Positions 51,815 to 59,859 of a stretch of DNA of 64,000 nt are shown here, piece after piece (the first letter of the stretch is position 1; each line of letters begins with the position of its first letter). Below the pieces are notes generated by a model. That model searched no databases. It had not been told where the DNA came from and saw nothing but the letters and a program-made list of their open reading frames with translations. The position numbers were made by a program, and so were the translations under genes. Origin of the DNA: Streptomyces sp. NRRL F-2580 (GTDB taxonomy: Bacteria > Actinomycetota > Actinomycetes > Streptomycetales > Streptomycetaceae); assembly GCF_000720115.1 (NCBI RefSeq), contig NZ_JOIR01000007.1:62001-126000 (forward strand), in the 5' to 3' direction.

Positions 51815-51854
51815 CAGGTCAGCAGTCCACTCACGTGAGTGGACTGCTGACCTG
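51815..51854. terminator. 40-bp perfect palindrome, replacement tRNA-Pro terminator
   Basis: Two perfect 20-bp halves meet at 51834/51835 with no loop bases. It follows int on the plus strand and stands 12 bp past the tRNA-Pro 3' end on the minus strand, so it can terminate both. The last six bases are part of the att repeat. Its position mirrors the chromosomal hairpin at 37576-37606. Confidence 0.75.
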
Positions 51855-51907
51855 GTCTTACGAAGTCGGGGTGGCGGGATTTGAACCCACGACCTCTTCG
51901 TCCCGAA
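51849..51907. other. attR, 59-bp direct repeat completing tRNA-Pro
   Basis: Identical to 37608-37666. It supplies the 3' part of the intact tRNA-Pro gene from the anticodon arm to the discriminator base and 17 bp of trailer. Confidence 0.92.
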
Positions 51908-51939
51908 CGAAGCGCGCTGCCAAGCTGCGCTACACCCCG
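51866..51939 (-). tRNA. tRNA-Pro (anticodon CGG)
   Basis: 74 bases read on the minus strand: acceptor CGGGGTG pairing with CACCCCG plus discriminator A; D arm in TAGCGCAGCTTGGCAGCGC; anticodon stem CTTCG/CGAAG around the loop TTCGGGA (CGG, reads CCG); T arm GTGGGTTCAAATCCCGC. CCA is not encoded. The 3' part lies in the element's att repeat, so integration preserved the gene. Confidence 0.95.
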
Positions 51940-52040
51940 ATCGCCGCCTTGCAGCACTTGCTGTCCTGGCGACATCGATTACTTTAGCGGACCTCACGCC
52001 GGAGACGAAATCCGGTTTTCGCGGAGCGGGCCCGCGGGCG

Positions 52041-52979
52041 CTAGGCCCGCGGGGTCAGCGTCAGGAGCGTCGCCTCCGGCGGGCACGCGAAGCGGACCGG
52101 GGTGAAGCGGTTGGTGCCGCAGCCCGCCGAGACGTGCAGGTACGCCTGCTGCCCCGCCGCCTCGTGCGTGGACAGGCCCTTCACCCGCTTGGTGTCGAGG
52201 TCGCAGTTGGTGACGAGCGCCCCGTAGAAGGGGATGCACAGCTGCCCGCCGTGGGTGTGTCCGGCGAGGATCAGCGGGTACCGGTCGGCGGTGAAGGACT
52301 CCAGGACGCGCAGGTACGGGGCGTGCACCACGGCCATCGAGAAGTCCGCGTCCTTCTCCGGGCCGCCGGCGACCATCTCGTAGCGGTCCCGCTTGATGTG
52401 GGGGTCGTCGAGCCCGGTGAAGGCCAGCTCCAGGCCTTCAAGCTTCAGCCGCCCCCGGGTGTTGGTGAGGTTCAGCCAGCCCGCCGCATCGAAGGCGTCC
52501 CGCATCTCCTCCCACGGGTTGTGGACGGCGCCGACGACCGGCTTGTTGCCGTTCAGCCCGTGCCGGCCCTGGGCCTTCTCCAGCAGGTAGCGCCCGGGGT
52601 TGCGCAGCCGCGGCCCGTAGTAGTCGTTCGACCCGAAGACGTACACGCCCGGGAAGGACATCAGGGGGCCCAGCGCGTCGAGCACCTCGGGGATGCCCTC
52701 GGTGTCGGAGAGGTTGTCGCCCGTGTTGACGACGAAGTCGGGGCGCAGGCCCGCGAGGGACTGGAGCCAGGCGCGCTTCTTGCGCTGTCCGCCCACCATG
52801 TGGATGTCGGACACCTGGAGTACGCGCAGCGGGCGCATCCCCCGGGGAAGGACCGGCACCGTGACCCGGCGCAGGCGGAAGGACCTCGCCTCGAAACCGG
52901 CGGCATAGGCCACACCCGCGGCCCCCACCGCAGCGATTCCGGCAGCCGCTTTCAGGGGTACTCCGTAACGCGCACGCAT
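52041..52979 (-). CDS. metallophosphoesterase, membrane-associated
   Basis: 312 residues. An N-terminal hydrophobic segment (LKAAAGIAAVGAAGVAYAAG) may be a signal anchor. Metal-binding motifs of the calcineurin-like family: LQVSDIHMVG (DxH), VVNTGDNLSD (GDxxD), VFGSNDYYG (GNxx replaced by GSND, Asn kept), and LILAGHTHGGQL (GHTHG). It is of the YkuE type. Convergence with nothing nearby; divergent from yqeY. Confidence 0.9.
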   Translation of the reverse strand: MRARYGVPLKAAAGIAAVGAAGVAYAAGFEARSFRLRRVTVPVLPRGMRPLRVLQVSDIHMVGGQRKKRAWLQSLAGLRPDFVVNTGDNLSDTEGIPEVLDALGPLMSFPGVYVFGSNDYYGPRLRNPGRYLLEKAQGRHGLNGNKPVVGAVHNPWEEMRDAFDAAGWLNLTNTRGRLKLEGLELAFTGLDDPHIKRDRYEMVAGGPEKDADFSMAVVHAPYLRVLESFTADRYPLILAGHTHGGQLCIPFYGALVTNCDLDTKRVKGLSTHEAAGQQAYLHVSAGCGTNRFTPVRFACPPEATLLTLTPRA

Positions 52980-53047
52980 GGACCCATCGTCGCAGACCCG
53001 GAAAACCGGTGAGCGCCACTGCCCCCGTACCTGGCAGACTCACATCC

Positions 53048-53509
53048 ATGACCACGCTCAAGGCCAAGCTCCAGGAAGACCTCACGACCGCCATCAAGGC
53101 GCGTGACGAGCTGCACTCGTCCACGCTGCGCCTGACCCTCTCCGCCATCACCAAGGAGGAGGTCGCCGGCAAGGAGGCACGTGTGCTCTCCGACGAGGAA
53201 GTCCTCAAGGTGATCGCCAAGGAGGCGAAGAAGCGCCGCGAGGCGGCGGAGGCCTTCGCCCAGGGCGGCCGTGCCGAGCAGGCCGCGCGGGAGACCGCGG
53301 AGGGCGAGTTCCTCGACACGTACCTGCCCAAGCAGCTCACCGACGACGAGCTCGTCGCGATCGTGGCGCAGGCCGTCGAGGAGGCCAAGGCCACGGGTGC
53401 CGAGGGGCCGCGGGCCATGGGTGCCGTCATGAAGATCGTGAACCCGAAGGTCGCCGGGCTGGCGGAGGGCGGGCGCGTCGCCGCCGTCGTCAAGCAGCAG
53501 CTCTCCTAG
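53048..53509 (+). CDS. GatB/YqeY domain-containing protein
   Basis: 153 residues from ATG 53048. LKAKLQEDLTTAIKARDELHSSTLRLTLSAI, then EVLKVIAKEAKKRREAAEAFAQGGRAE, LDTYLPKQLTDDEL and GAVMKIVNPKVAGLAEGGRVA are the YqeY pattern, related to the tail domain of GatB amidotransferase that contacts tRNA. The free-standing role is unclear. A strong hairpin follows. Confidence 0.93.
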   Translation: MTTLKAKLQEDLTTAIKARDELHSSTLRLTLSAITKEEVAGKEARVLSDEEVLKVIAKEAKKRREAAEAFAQGGRAEQAARETAEGEFLDTYLPKQLTDDELVAIVAQAVEEAKATGAEGPRAMGAVMKIVNPKVAGLAEGGRVAAVVKQQLS

Positions 53510-53545
53510 ATCCGGGATCCGGGAACAGAGAAAGAACAGAGAAAA

Positions 53546-53581
53546 GGGAGGGCCTCAGCCGGTTCCGGCTGGGGCCCTCCC
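53546..53581. terminator. bidirectional terminator between yqeY and the PBP gene
   Basis: 17-bp stem (53546-53562 with 53565-53581) with one G-T pair and a 2-base loop, flanked by A-rich DNA on the left. Serves two convergent genes. Confidence 0.82.
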
Positions 53582-53600
53582 CTGCGTGGCTCGCCGACCG

Positions 53601-55886
53601 CTACTGGTCGTCGCGGCCGCCGATCACGGCGCCCGGGTCGATCGTGATCCCGGGGAACGGGCGCTGCGGATCGCCGCCCCCCGTGGCTCCCTGGGTGGCT
53701 CCGGCGGTCTGACCGCCGGGCCGCCCGCCGGGCTTTCCGTCGCCGCCCGGCTTGCCGTTGCCGGGCCTGCTCGGGGTGGTGCTGGGCGGCTTGTTGCCGC
53801 GGGGGCCGCCGGACGGAACATTCGATTCCGGGATGCTGACCGTGACGAAGCGCAGGGCCTCGCGACCGTCCAGCGCGCCCGTGACCGCGTCCTTCCAGAT
53901 CGGGCCGGGCAGACCGCCGCCGAAGACCTTCAGGTAGGGCTTGCCGCCGATCACGATGTTCTCCATCGTGATCTTCTTCGCTCCGCCCGAGCCGACCCAC
54001 ACCGCGCCGGAGATGTTCGGGGTGTAGCCCACGAACCAGGCGTTGTAGCGGTTGTCCGTCGTACCCGTCTTGCCCGCGCTGTCGCGGTCGGTCAGGCCGG
54101 CCCGCTCACCGGTGCCGGAGTCGATCACTCCGCCCAGCAGGGTGTTAATGGTGTCGGCCGTCGACTCCGACATCGCCCGATCACACTTGCTCTTCGGCAC
54201 CGAGAGGGCCTTGTTGTGCGCGTCGGTGATCGACTCGATGGCGACCGGGGTGCAGTAGACGCCGCGGTTGGCGAAGGTCGCGTACGCGTTGGCCATCGTC
54301 AGCGGGGACATCTCCTCCGAGCCGAGCGCGATGGCGGGGCCGTCGGCCAGCTTCGCCCCGCTCGCCGGGACCACACCGAGCTTCGCCGCCATCTCCGACA
54401 CCGGGCACAGGCCGATCTCGGAGATCATCTCGACGAAGTAGGTGTTGATCGACTTCTCCATCGCCGTACGCAGCGCGTAGGGGCCGATCTCGTCCTCGGT
54501 CTCGTTCTCCGCCGATTCGTTCCTGACGTTGACGTACTGGGACCCGTCGCAGCGGGGGATCCCGCTCGGGTAGTCCATCTTGTTCGGCGCCGGGTACACC
54601 TTCGTCGGCGGCAGGCCCCGCTCCAGCGCGGCGGCGGCGATGAACGGCTTGAAGGTCGAGCCGACCTGGAAGCCGAAGTTCGAGCCGCCCATCCGCTTGT
54701 CCACGGAGTAGTTGATCTGGGTCTCGTTCTTCCCGAAGCCGTACGGCTTGGACTGACCCATCGCCAGCACCCGGCCGGTGCCCGGCTGGACCATGGTCAC
54801 CGCCGTGGCGATCGAGTCCTCCTGGTAGACGTGGTCCTTGATCGACTCGTTGGCCGCGTCCTGCGACTGCGGGTCCAGGGTCGTGCGCACGGTCAGACCG
54901 CCCTGGTTCCAGACCTTCGCGCGCTCCTCGCGCGTCTTGCCGAAGGCGGCGTCGGTCAGGAAGGTGTTGCGCACGTAGTCGCAGAAGAAGCCCGCGCCAT
55001 TGACCGCGGTGATGCAGCCGTTCTTGGGCCTGGTCACCTTCAGGGTGACCGGCTTCGCCTTCGCCGCGTCCGCCTCGGCCTGCGAGACGTCCTTGGTGTC
55101 GGCCATCCGCTGCAGGACGATGTTGCGGCGCTTCGTCGCCTCCTGGGTGTCGTTCACCGGGTCGTACCGGCTCGGCGACTGCACGACGCCCGCGAGCAGC
55201 GCGGACTCCTCCAGGGTCAGGTCCTTGGCCGGCTTGCTGAAGTAGCGCTGGGCCGCGGATTCGATTCCGTACGCCTGCTGGCCGAAGTACGTGATGTTGA
55301 GGTAGTTCTCGAGGATCTTCTTCTTCCCGAGTTCCTCCTCGACCTGGATCGCGAACTTCAGCTCGCGGATCTTGCGACCGAGGCTCTTCTCCTGGGCCTC
55401 GCGCACCTTGGTCTCGTCGTCGCCGGCCTCTTCGACGAACACGTTCTTCACGTACTGCTGGGTGAGCGTGGAGGCGCCCTGCGCCGCGCCGCCCTCCTGC
55501 GCGTTGCGGTTGACCGCGCGCAGGATGCCCTTGAGGTCGACGGCTCCGTGTTCGTAGAAACGGGAGTCCTCGATGGCGACGATCGCCTTCTGCATGTACG
55601 GGGAGACCGCCGTGAGCGGGACCACTTGACGGTCGCGTGAATAGACGGTGGCGATCAAGCCACCCTCGGCGTCCAGAATCGTGGTCCGCTGGCTCAGCGG
55701 CGGGGTCTTGAGATTGGCCGGGATCTCATCGAATCCCTCGACCGTGCCCTTGGCCGCCAGCCCCAGGGCGCCTGCAGCCGGAATCGCCATGCCGGCCAGC
55801 ACAACTCCGGAGAGAACGGACACCCCGAGGAACTTGGCGGCCTGCTGGCTCCCCGTGAGCCCGCCGCCCGAGCGCTTCTTTCCCAT
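53601..55886 (-). CDS. bifunctional penicillin-binding protein (class A)
   Basis: 761 residues. N-terminal membrane helix (FLGVSVLSGVVLAGMAIPAA). Glycosyltransferase domain with AIVAIEDSRFYEHGAVDLKG, GASTLTQQYVKN and KILENYLNITYFGQQAYGIE. Transpeptidase domain with SxxK in VGSTFKPFIAA, SxN in KSINTYF and KTGT in AGKTGTTDNRYNAWFVGY. A Gly/Pro/Lys-rich tail of about 70 residues lies outside. Polymerises and crosslinks peptidoglycan. Confidence 0.95.
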   Translation of the reverse strand: MGKKRSGGGLTGSQQAAKFLGVSVLSGVVLAGMAIPAAGALGLAAKGTVEGFDEIPANLKTPPLSQRTTILDAEGGLIATVYSRDRQVVPLTAVSPYMQKAIVAIEDSRFYEHGAVDLKGILRAVNRNAQEGGAAQGASTLTQQYVKNVFVEEAGDDETKVREAQEKSLGRKIRELKFAIQVEEELGKKKILENYLNITYFGQQAYGIESAAQRYFSKPAKDLTLEESALLAGVVQSPSRYDPVNDTQEATKRRNIVLQRMADTKDVSQAEADAAKAKPVTLKVTRPKNGCITAVNGAGFFCDYVRNTFLTDAAFGKTREERAKVWNQGGLTVRTTLDPQSQDAANESIKDHVYQEDSIATAVTMVQPGTGRVLAMGQSKPYGFGKNETQINYSVDKRMGGSNFGFQVGSTFKPFIAAAALERGLPPTKVYPAPNKMDYPSGIPRCDGSQYVNVRNESAENETEDEIGPYALRTAMEKSINTYFVEMISEIGLCPVSEMAAKLGVVPASGAKLADGPAIALGSEEMSPLTMANAYATFANRGVYCTPVAIESITDAHNKALSVPKSKCDRAMSESTADTINTLLGGVIDSGTGERAGLTDRDSAGKTGTTDNRYNAWFVGYTPNISGAVWVGSGGAKKITMENIVIGGKPYLKVFGGGLPGPIWKDAVTGALDGREALRFVTVSIPESNVPSGGPRGNKPPSTTPSRPGNGKPGGDGKPGGRPGGQTAGATQGATGGGDPQRPFPGITIDPGAVIGGRDDQ

Positions 55887-56271
55887 AGAGGGCAGCCTAC
55901 GTTCTCATTCACCGGACACACGCGAATGCCTTGGCCTAAGCTGTCCCCAACTGTCACAGCAGTGCGGTGCGACATCAACCCCTCGGCTTGATTTTCACCC
56001 TTCCCGAATGGGGTGGACACATGTCCGAATCTCGCCCCTCAGCTGAAGCTCATCCGCCGATTCCACCCGAATTGCCGGAATGGTCGGGCATGTCGTCGGA
56101 TCACTCCGTCGGGTGATCTGCCGCTTACCCATAGTCCGTTCGGACCATTCAAGATTGGGCCCGTCGGGGGTGTTGCACGGTGCCCGCCTTCCGTAACGTC
56201 CTCAACTGGCAGCGGTGAATATGCCGCTACCGCCGTGGGGGAGCCTCGATTCGGGAGAGGACGGCGCCGGG
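55887..56271. other. 385-bp divergent promoter region of the PBP and wblA
   Basis: No gene supported. Noticeably more A/T-rich patches than the surroundings (for example around 55985-56010 and 56145-56160). wblA of S. coelicolor is known for a long untranslated leader and multiple regulators, so this gap probably holds the leader and binding sites. I see no clear palindrome. Confidence 0.5.
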
Positions 56272-56622
56272 ATGGGCTGGGTTACCGACTGGAGTGCGCA
56301 GGCAGCCTGCCGCACTACCGATCCGGATGAACTGTTCGTTCAAGGAGCGGCACAGAACAGGGCCAAGGCGGTGTGCACCGGATGTCCGGTGCGGACCGAA
56401 TGCCTTGCCGATGCGCTCGACAATCGCGTCGAGTTCGGCGTGTGGGGCGGAATGACCGAGCGGGAACGACGTGCGCTACTGCGCCGGCGTCCCACCGTCA
56501 CCTCGTGGCGACGGCTGCTCGAAACCGCCCGTACGGAGTACGAGCGCAGCACGGGCATCCTCACCATGGATGCAGACGCGGAGATCGACGTTCCGTACGA
56601 GACATACGCGGCAGTCGGGTAG
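56272..56622 (+). CDS. wblA: WhiB-family regulator WblA
   Basis: 116 residues from ATG 56272 (MGWVTDWSAQAACRTTDPDE). Four Cys for the [4Fe-4S] cluster: one in QAACRTT and three in AVCTGCPVRTEC. The G-[VI]-W-G-G turn is present (GVWGGMTERERRALLRRRP), followed by a basic region. In Streptomyces WblA controls the switch to sporulation and represses antibiotic production. Upstream in-frame ATG at 56221 would add 17 residues. The last 20 residues are acidic. Confidence 0.95.
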   Translation: MGWVTDWSAQAACRTTDPDELFVQGAAQNRAKAVCTGCPVRTECLADALDNRVEFGVWGGMTERERRALLRRRPTVTSWRRLLETARTEYERSTGILTMDADAEIDVPYETYAAVG

Positions 56623-56650
56623 ATCCTCCGACGCCACGACGTACGAACGC

Positions 56651-57916
56651 CTACGCTCCGGCCGGTACCCCGGCCGCGAGTCGCTCTCCGATGGCCCGAA
56701 GCCCGGCGAGGTCGTGCACATCGCCGGGCAGGGCGGCCACTTCGGCCACCGCCACCTCGGGGTGCAGTGAGGTGAAGCGATCGCGTGTCCGCTGTTCACG
56801 CGCGATCACCTGCATCCGTTCGGCATGCAGGCGCAGCAGTCCTGCCGTGATCCGGTCGACGACCGCGGTATCGCCTTCGGTGCCGGGGGAGCCTGTCTCG
56901 GGAGGGGCGGCCGTGTCACGAAGTCCAGCTTTCCCGGACTCCTGATCGACAATGCCGCCTTCTTCAAGATTCTCTGCGGCGGCCAACGCCCGTTCGGCGG
57001 ACAGCTGGTCGGCGCCGCTGCCGTGCACCCGGTTCAGTACCAGCCCGGCCAGCGGCATGCTCTCCGCGGCCAGCCGCTCCACGAAGTACGCCGCCTCGCG
57101 CAGGGCGTCCGGTTCGGGCGCCGCGACCACCAGGAAGGCCGTACCGGGCGCCTGGAGCAGCCGGAAGGTCGCGTCGGCGCGCGTGCGGAAGCCGCCGAAC
57201 ATCGTGTCCATCGCGGCCACGAAGGTCTGCACGTCCTTCAGCAGCGAGGCCCCCATCAGCTTGCTGAGGGTGCCGGTCATCATCGACATGCCGACATTGA
57301 GGAACTTCATCCCCGCCCGGCCGCCCACCTTCGCCGGGGCCATCAGCACCCGGATGAACTTCCCGTCCAGGAAGGACCCGAGGCGCTTCGGCGCGTCAAG
57401 GAAGTCCAGCGCGGACCGGCTCGGCGGGGTGTCGACGATGATCAGGTCCCAGTCGTCCCGGGCCCGCAGCTGTCCCAGCTTCTCCATCGCCATGTACTCC
57501 TGCGTGCCCGCGAAGCCGGCCGACAGCGACTGGTAGAAGGGGTTGGCGAGGATGGCCCGGGCCCGCTCGCCGTCCGCGTGCGCCTCGACGATCTCGTCGA
57601 AGGTCCGCTTCATGTCCAGCATCATCGCGTGCAGTTCGCCGCCGCCGGCGCCCACGCCCGCCACTCTGCGCGGGGTGTTGTCCAGCGAGTCGATCCCCAT
57701 CGACTGCGCGAGCCGGCGCGCGGGGTCGATGGTGAGCACGACCGCCTTCCGCCCGCGCCCGGCCGCCCGTACGCCCAGTGCCGCGGCCGTGGTGGTCTTG
57801 CCGACCCCGCCCGCCCCGCAGCACACGACGATCCGGGTCTCCGGGTCGTCCAGCAGCCGGTCGACCGCCAACCGCGGCGGAGTGTCCAGCCCCACGGTGT
57901 CCACCCCCTCGCTCAT
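56651..57916 (-). CDS. ArsA-like anion-transporting ATPase (second of pair)
   Basis: 421 residues from ATG 57916. Deviant Walker A RIVVCCGAGGVGKTTTAAALG, the DxxPA switch in VLTIDPARRLAQSMGID, LIIVDTPPSRSALDFLDAP, and a Gln-rich C-terminal half. It resembles ArsA/GET3 ATPases but lacks the arsenite Cys triad. Start overlaps the 3' end of its partner by 4 bp, so the two probably form a heteromeric complex. Convergent with wblA. Confidence 0.9.
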   Translation of the reverse strand: MSEGVDTVGLDTPPRLAVDRLLDDPETRIVVCCGAGGVGKTTTAAALGVRAAGRGRKAVVLTIDPARRLAQSMGIDSLDNTPRRVAGVGAGGGELHAMMLDMKRTFDEIVEAHADGERARAILANPFYQSLSAGFAGTQEYMAMEKLGQLRARDDWDLIIVDTPPSRSALDFLDAPKRLGSFLDGKFIRVLMAPAKVGGRAGMKFLNVGMSMMTGTLSKLMGASLLKDVQTFVAAMDTMFGGFRTRADATFRLLQAPGTAFLVVAAPEPDALREAAYFVERLAAESMPLAGLVLNRVHGSGADQLSAERALAAAENLEEGGIVDQESGKAGLRDTAAPPETGSPGTEGDTAVVDRITAGLLRLHAERMQVIAREQRTRDRFTSLHPEVAVAEVAALPGDVHDLAGLRAIGERLAAGVPAGA

Positions 57917-58896
57917 TCGGCCACCGTCTGCTTCCGCAGTTCCTTGGCCAGCTCGTACAACCCGGCCAGATCCACCCCCGCGCCGAGCAAGGGGAGTTCG
58001 TACGTCGGCAGGTCCAGGTCCGTCAGTACGGTGCGCTGCGCGCGCTCCAGCTCCACCCGGCTCGCGTGCTCGGCGGCCTGCGTGAGCAGCGGGTCCACCA
58101 GCCGCTCGGCCAGACCACCGCGGCGCGCGCCGCCGAGGCCCGCCCGGGACAGCGCCCTGGCGACCTCGGTGCGGTGGTCGCCGGCCGCGGCGCGCAGGGT
58201 GTCCTCGTCCAGGTGATGCGGCCGCACCATGTTGACGACGACGCGGCCGACGGGCAGCCCGGCCTGCCGCAGTTCCTCGATGCCGTCGGCGGTCTCCTGG
58301 ACGGGCATCTCCTCCAGGAGGGTGACCAGGTGGACGGCCGTCTCGGGGGACTTGAGCACCTTCATGACGGCCTGCGCCTGGTTGTGGATCGGCCCGAACC
58401 GGGCCAGGCCCGCCACCTCGTCGTTCACGTTCAGGAACCGGGTGATCCGTCCGGTCGGCGGCGCGTCCATGATCACGTGGTCGTAGACGTACCGTCCGGC
58501 CTTGTCCTTCCGCCGTACCGCCTCGCACGCCTTGCCGGTCAGCAGGACGTCGCGCAGTCCGGGGGCGATGGTCGTGGCGAAGTCGATGGCGCCGAGCTTC
58601 TTGAGGGCGCGGCCTGCCGAGCCGAGCTTGTAGAACATCTGGAGGTAGTCCAGCAGCGCCCGTTCGGCGTCGATGGCGAGCGCGAAGACCTCACCGCCCC
58701 CGCCGGGCGCGACGGCGATCTTCCGCTCCTCGTACGGGAGTGCCTCGGCACCGAAGAGCTGCGCGAGCCCCTGCCTGCCCTCGACCTCCACCAGAAGAGT
58801 CCGCTTGCCCTCGCGTGCGAGGGCAAGCGCGAGTGCCGCGGCGACCGTGGTCTTGCCGGTGCCGCCCTTGCCGCTGACCACCTGGAGCCTGCTCAC
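57913..58896 (-). CDS. ArsA-like anion-transporting ATPase (first of pair)
   Basis: About 327 residues. Start VSRLQVVSGKGGTGKTTVAAALALALA (GTG 58896) places the Walker A loop near the N-terminus as in the family; an in-frame ATG at 58935 would add 13 residues but overlaps a hairpin. Further motifs: TLLVEVEGRQGLAQLFG, YDHVIMDAPPTGRITRFLNV and VVVNMVRPHHLDEDTLRA. In operon with the second ATPase. Actinobacterial homologues flank wblA. Function not established. Confidence 0.88.
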   Translation of the reverse strand: MSRLQVVSGKGGTGKTTVAAALALALAREGKRTLLVEVEGRQGLAQLFGAEALPYEERKIAVAPGGGGEVFALAIDAERALLDYLQMFYKLGSAGRALKKLGAIDFATTIAPGLRDVLLTGKACEAVRRKDKAGRYVYDHVIMDAPPTGRITRFLNVNDEVAGLARFGPIHNQAQAVMKVLKSPETAVHLVTLLEEMPVQETADGIEELRQAGLPVGRVVVNMVRPHHLDEDTLRAAAGDHRTEVARALSRAGLGGARRGGLAERLVDPLLTQAAEHASRVELERAQRTVLTDLDLPTYELPLLGAGVDLAGLYELAKELRKQTVAE

Positions 58897-58935
58897 AGCG
58901 TCCGAGCCTAACCACTCGCCTCCCGGAACACGCAT

Positions 58936-58968
58936 GAGCCTCCCCCGACCCGGCCCTGGGGGAGGCTC
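58936..58968. terminator. 11-bp inverted repeat between divergent starts
   Basis: GAGCCTCCCCC (58936-58946) and GGGGGAGGCTC (58958-58968). It lies between the ArsA-like operon start and the DUF4177 gene; it could insulate the two promoters. Confidence 0.45.
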
Positions 58969-58995
58969 GGCACCGCAGGCACTACCCTCGCTCCC

Positions 58996-59157
58996 ATGAC
59001 CAAGAAGTTCGAATACGCGACTGTCCCGCTGCTGGTTCACGCCACCAAGCAGATCCTGGACACCTGGGGCGAGGACGGCTGGGAGCTCGTCCAGGTCGTG
59101 CCCGGCCCGAACAACCCCGAGCAGCTCGTGGCCTACCTGAAGCGGGAGAAGGCATGA
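58996..59157 (+). CDS. DUF4177-type small protein
   Basis: 53 residues: MTKKFEYATVPLLVHATKQI, then LDTWGEDGWELVQVVPGPNNPEQLVAYLKREK. The W-G-x-x-GWELVxV pattern matches DUF4177. The stop overlaps the ridA start (ATGA). Function unknown, co-transcribed with RidA. Confidence 0.85.
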   Translation: MTKKFEYATVPLLVHATKQILDTWGEDGWELVQVVPGPNNPEQLVAYLKREKA

Positions 59158-59627
59158 GCGGCGTTGTCGACGCGAAGCTGGCCGAGCTCGGCCTGACCCT
59201 GCCCGAGGTCGTCCCGCCGCTGGCCACGTACCAGCCGGCCGTGCGCTCGGGCGTGTACGTCTACACCGCGGGCCAGCTCCCGATGGTGAAGGGCAACCTG
59301 CCGGTCACCGGCAAGGTCGGTGCCGAGGTCTCGCCGGAGCAGGCCAAGGAGCTGGCCGCCACGTGCGCGCTGAACGCCCTGGCCGCCGTCAAGTCGGTCG
59401 TCGGCGACCTCGACAAGGTCGCGCGTGTCGTGAAGGTCGTCGGCTTCATCGCCTCGGCCCCCGACTTCACGGGCCAGCCGGGCGTGCTGAACGGTGCGAG
59501 CGAACTCCTGGGCGCCGTCCTCGGCGAGAAGGGTGTCCACGCCCGCAGTGCGGTCGGCGTGGCGGTCCTGCCGCTGGACGCCCCGGTCGAGATCGAGATC
59601 CAGGTCGAACTGGTCGCCGGAGCCTGA
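59154..59627 (+). CDS. RidA family (YjgF/YER057c/UK114) protein
   Basis: 157 residues. KLAELGLTLPEVVPPLATYQPAVRSGVYVYTAGQLPMVKGNLPVTGKVG, then AVKSVVGDLDKVARVVKVVGFIASAPDF and VLGEKGVHARSAVGVAVLPLDAPVEIEIQVEL. It is of the longer RidA subgroup. The conserved Arg before the C-terminal strand (HARSAVGV) is present. RidA proteins hydrolyse reactive enamines/imines; substrate not shown. Confidence 0.92.
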   Translation: MSGVVDAKLAELGLTLPEVVPPLATYQPAVRSGVYVYTAGQLPMVKGNLPVTGKVGAEVSPEQAKELAATCALNALAAVKSVVGDLDKVARVVKVVGFIASAPDFTGQPGVLNGASELLGAVLGEKGVHARSAVGVAVLPLDAPVEIEIQVELVAGA

Positions 59628-59695
59628 CCCTCCGGGCCCTCCGGGGAGGGTTCCGCTCTTTCTGCCGGTGCGGCGCCGCTGCCGGGGGCCCTGCC

Positions 59696-59790
59696 CCCGG
59701 GCCCCCTCGCCTCGAACGCCCGCGGCTGGATCTTTCAGCCCCGCCGGCGTTGGAGGCGGGGTACGGGGCGGATCCCCGGAAAGCCGGCCG
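59696..59790. repeat. inverted copy of the dispersed GC-rich repeat
   Basis: After ridA: CCCCCTCGCCTCGAACGC and the complementary block CAGCCCCGCCGGCGTTGGAG followed by GGCGGGGTACGGGGCGG. It is the reverse of the units near 16.7 and 21.2 kb, somewhat diverged. The intergenic stretch to 59859 contains nothing else recognisable. Confidence 0.6.
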
Positions 59791-59859
59791 CAGGCCGGGA
59801 CGAGGCGTCGGCGACGGGTGACCCTCGAACATCGGGCCGGATGGCCGTAGCATCCGGCC

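Larger units (their letters stand above)
37608..51907. mobile_element. AICE integrated in tRNA-Pro(CGG), Prim-Pol replication type
   Basis: About 14.3 kb between perfect 59-bp repeats, with integrase next to the intact tRNA, then excisionase, AAA+ ATPase, Prim-Pol, TraB, spread-type membrane genes and a GntR regulator. This is the layout of actinomycete integrative and conjugative elements. The best known, pSAM2, also uses a tRNA-Pro site, but it replicates by a rolling-circle RepSA; here a Prim-Pol plus ATPase pair is present instead. All core functions look intact, so excision and transfer are plausible. Confidence 0.92.
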
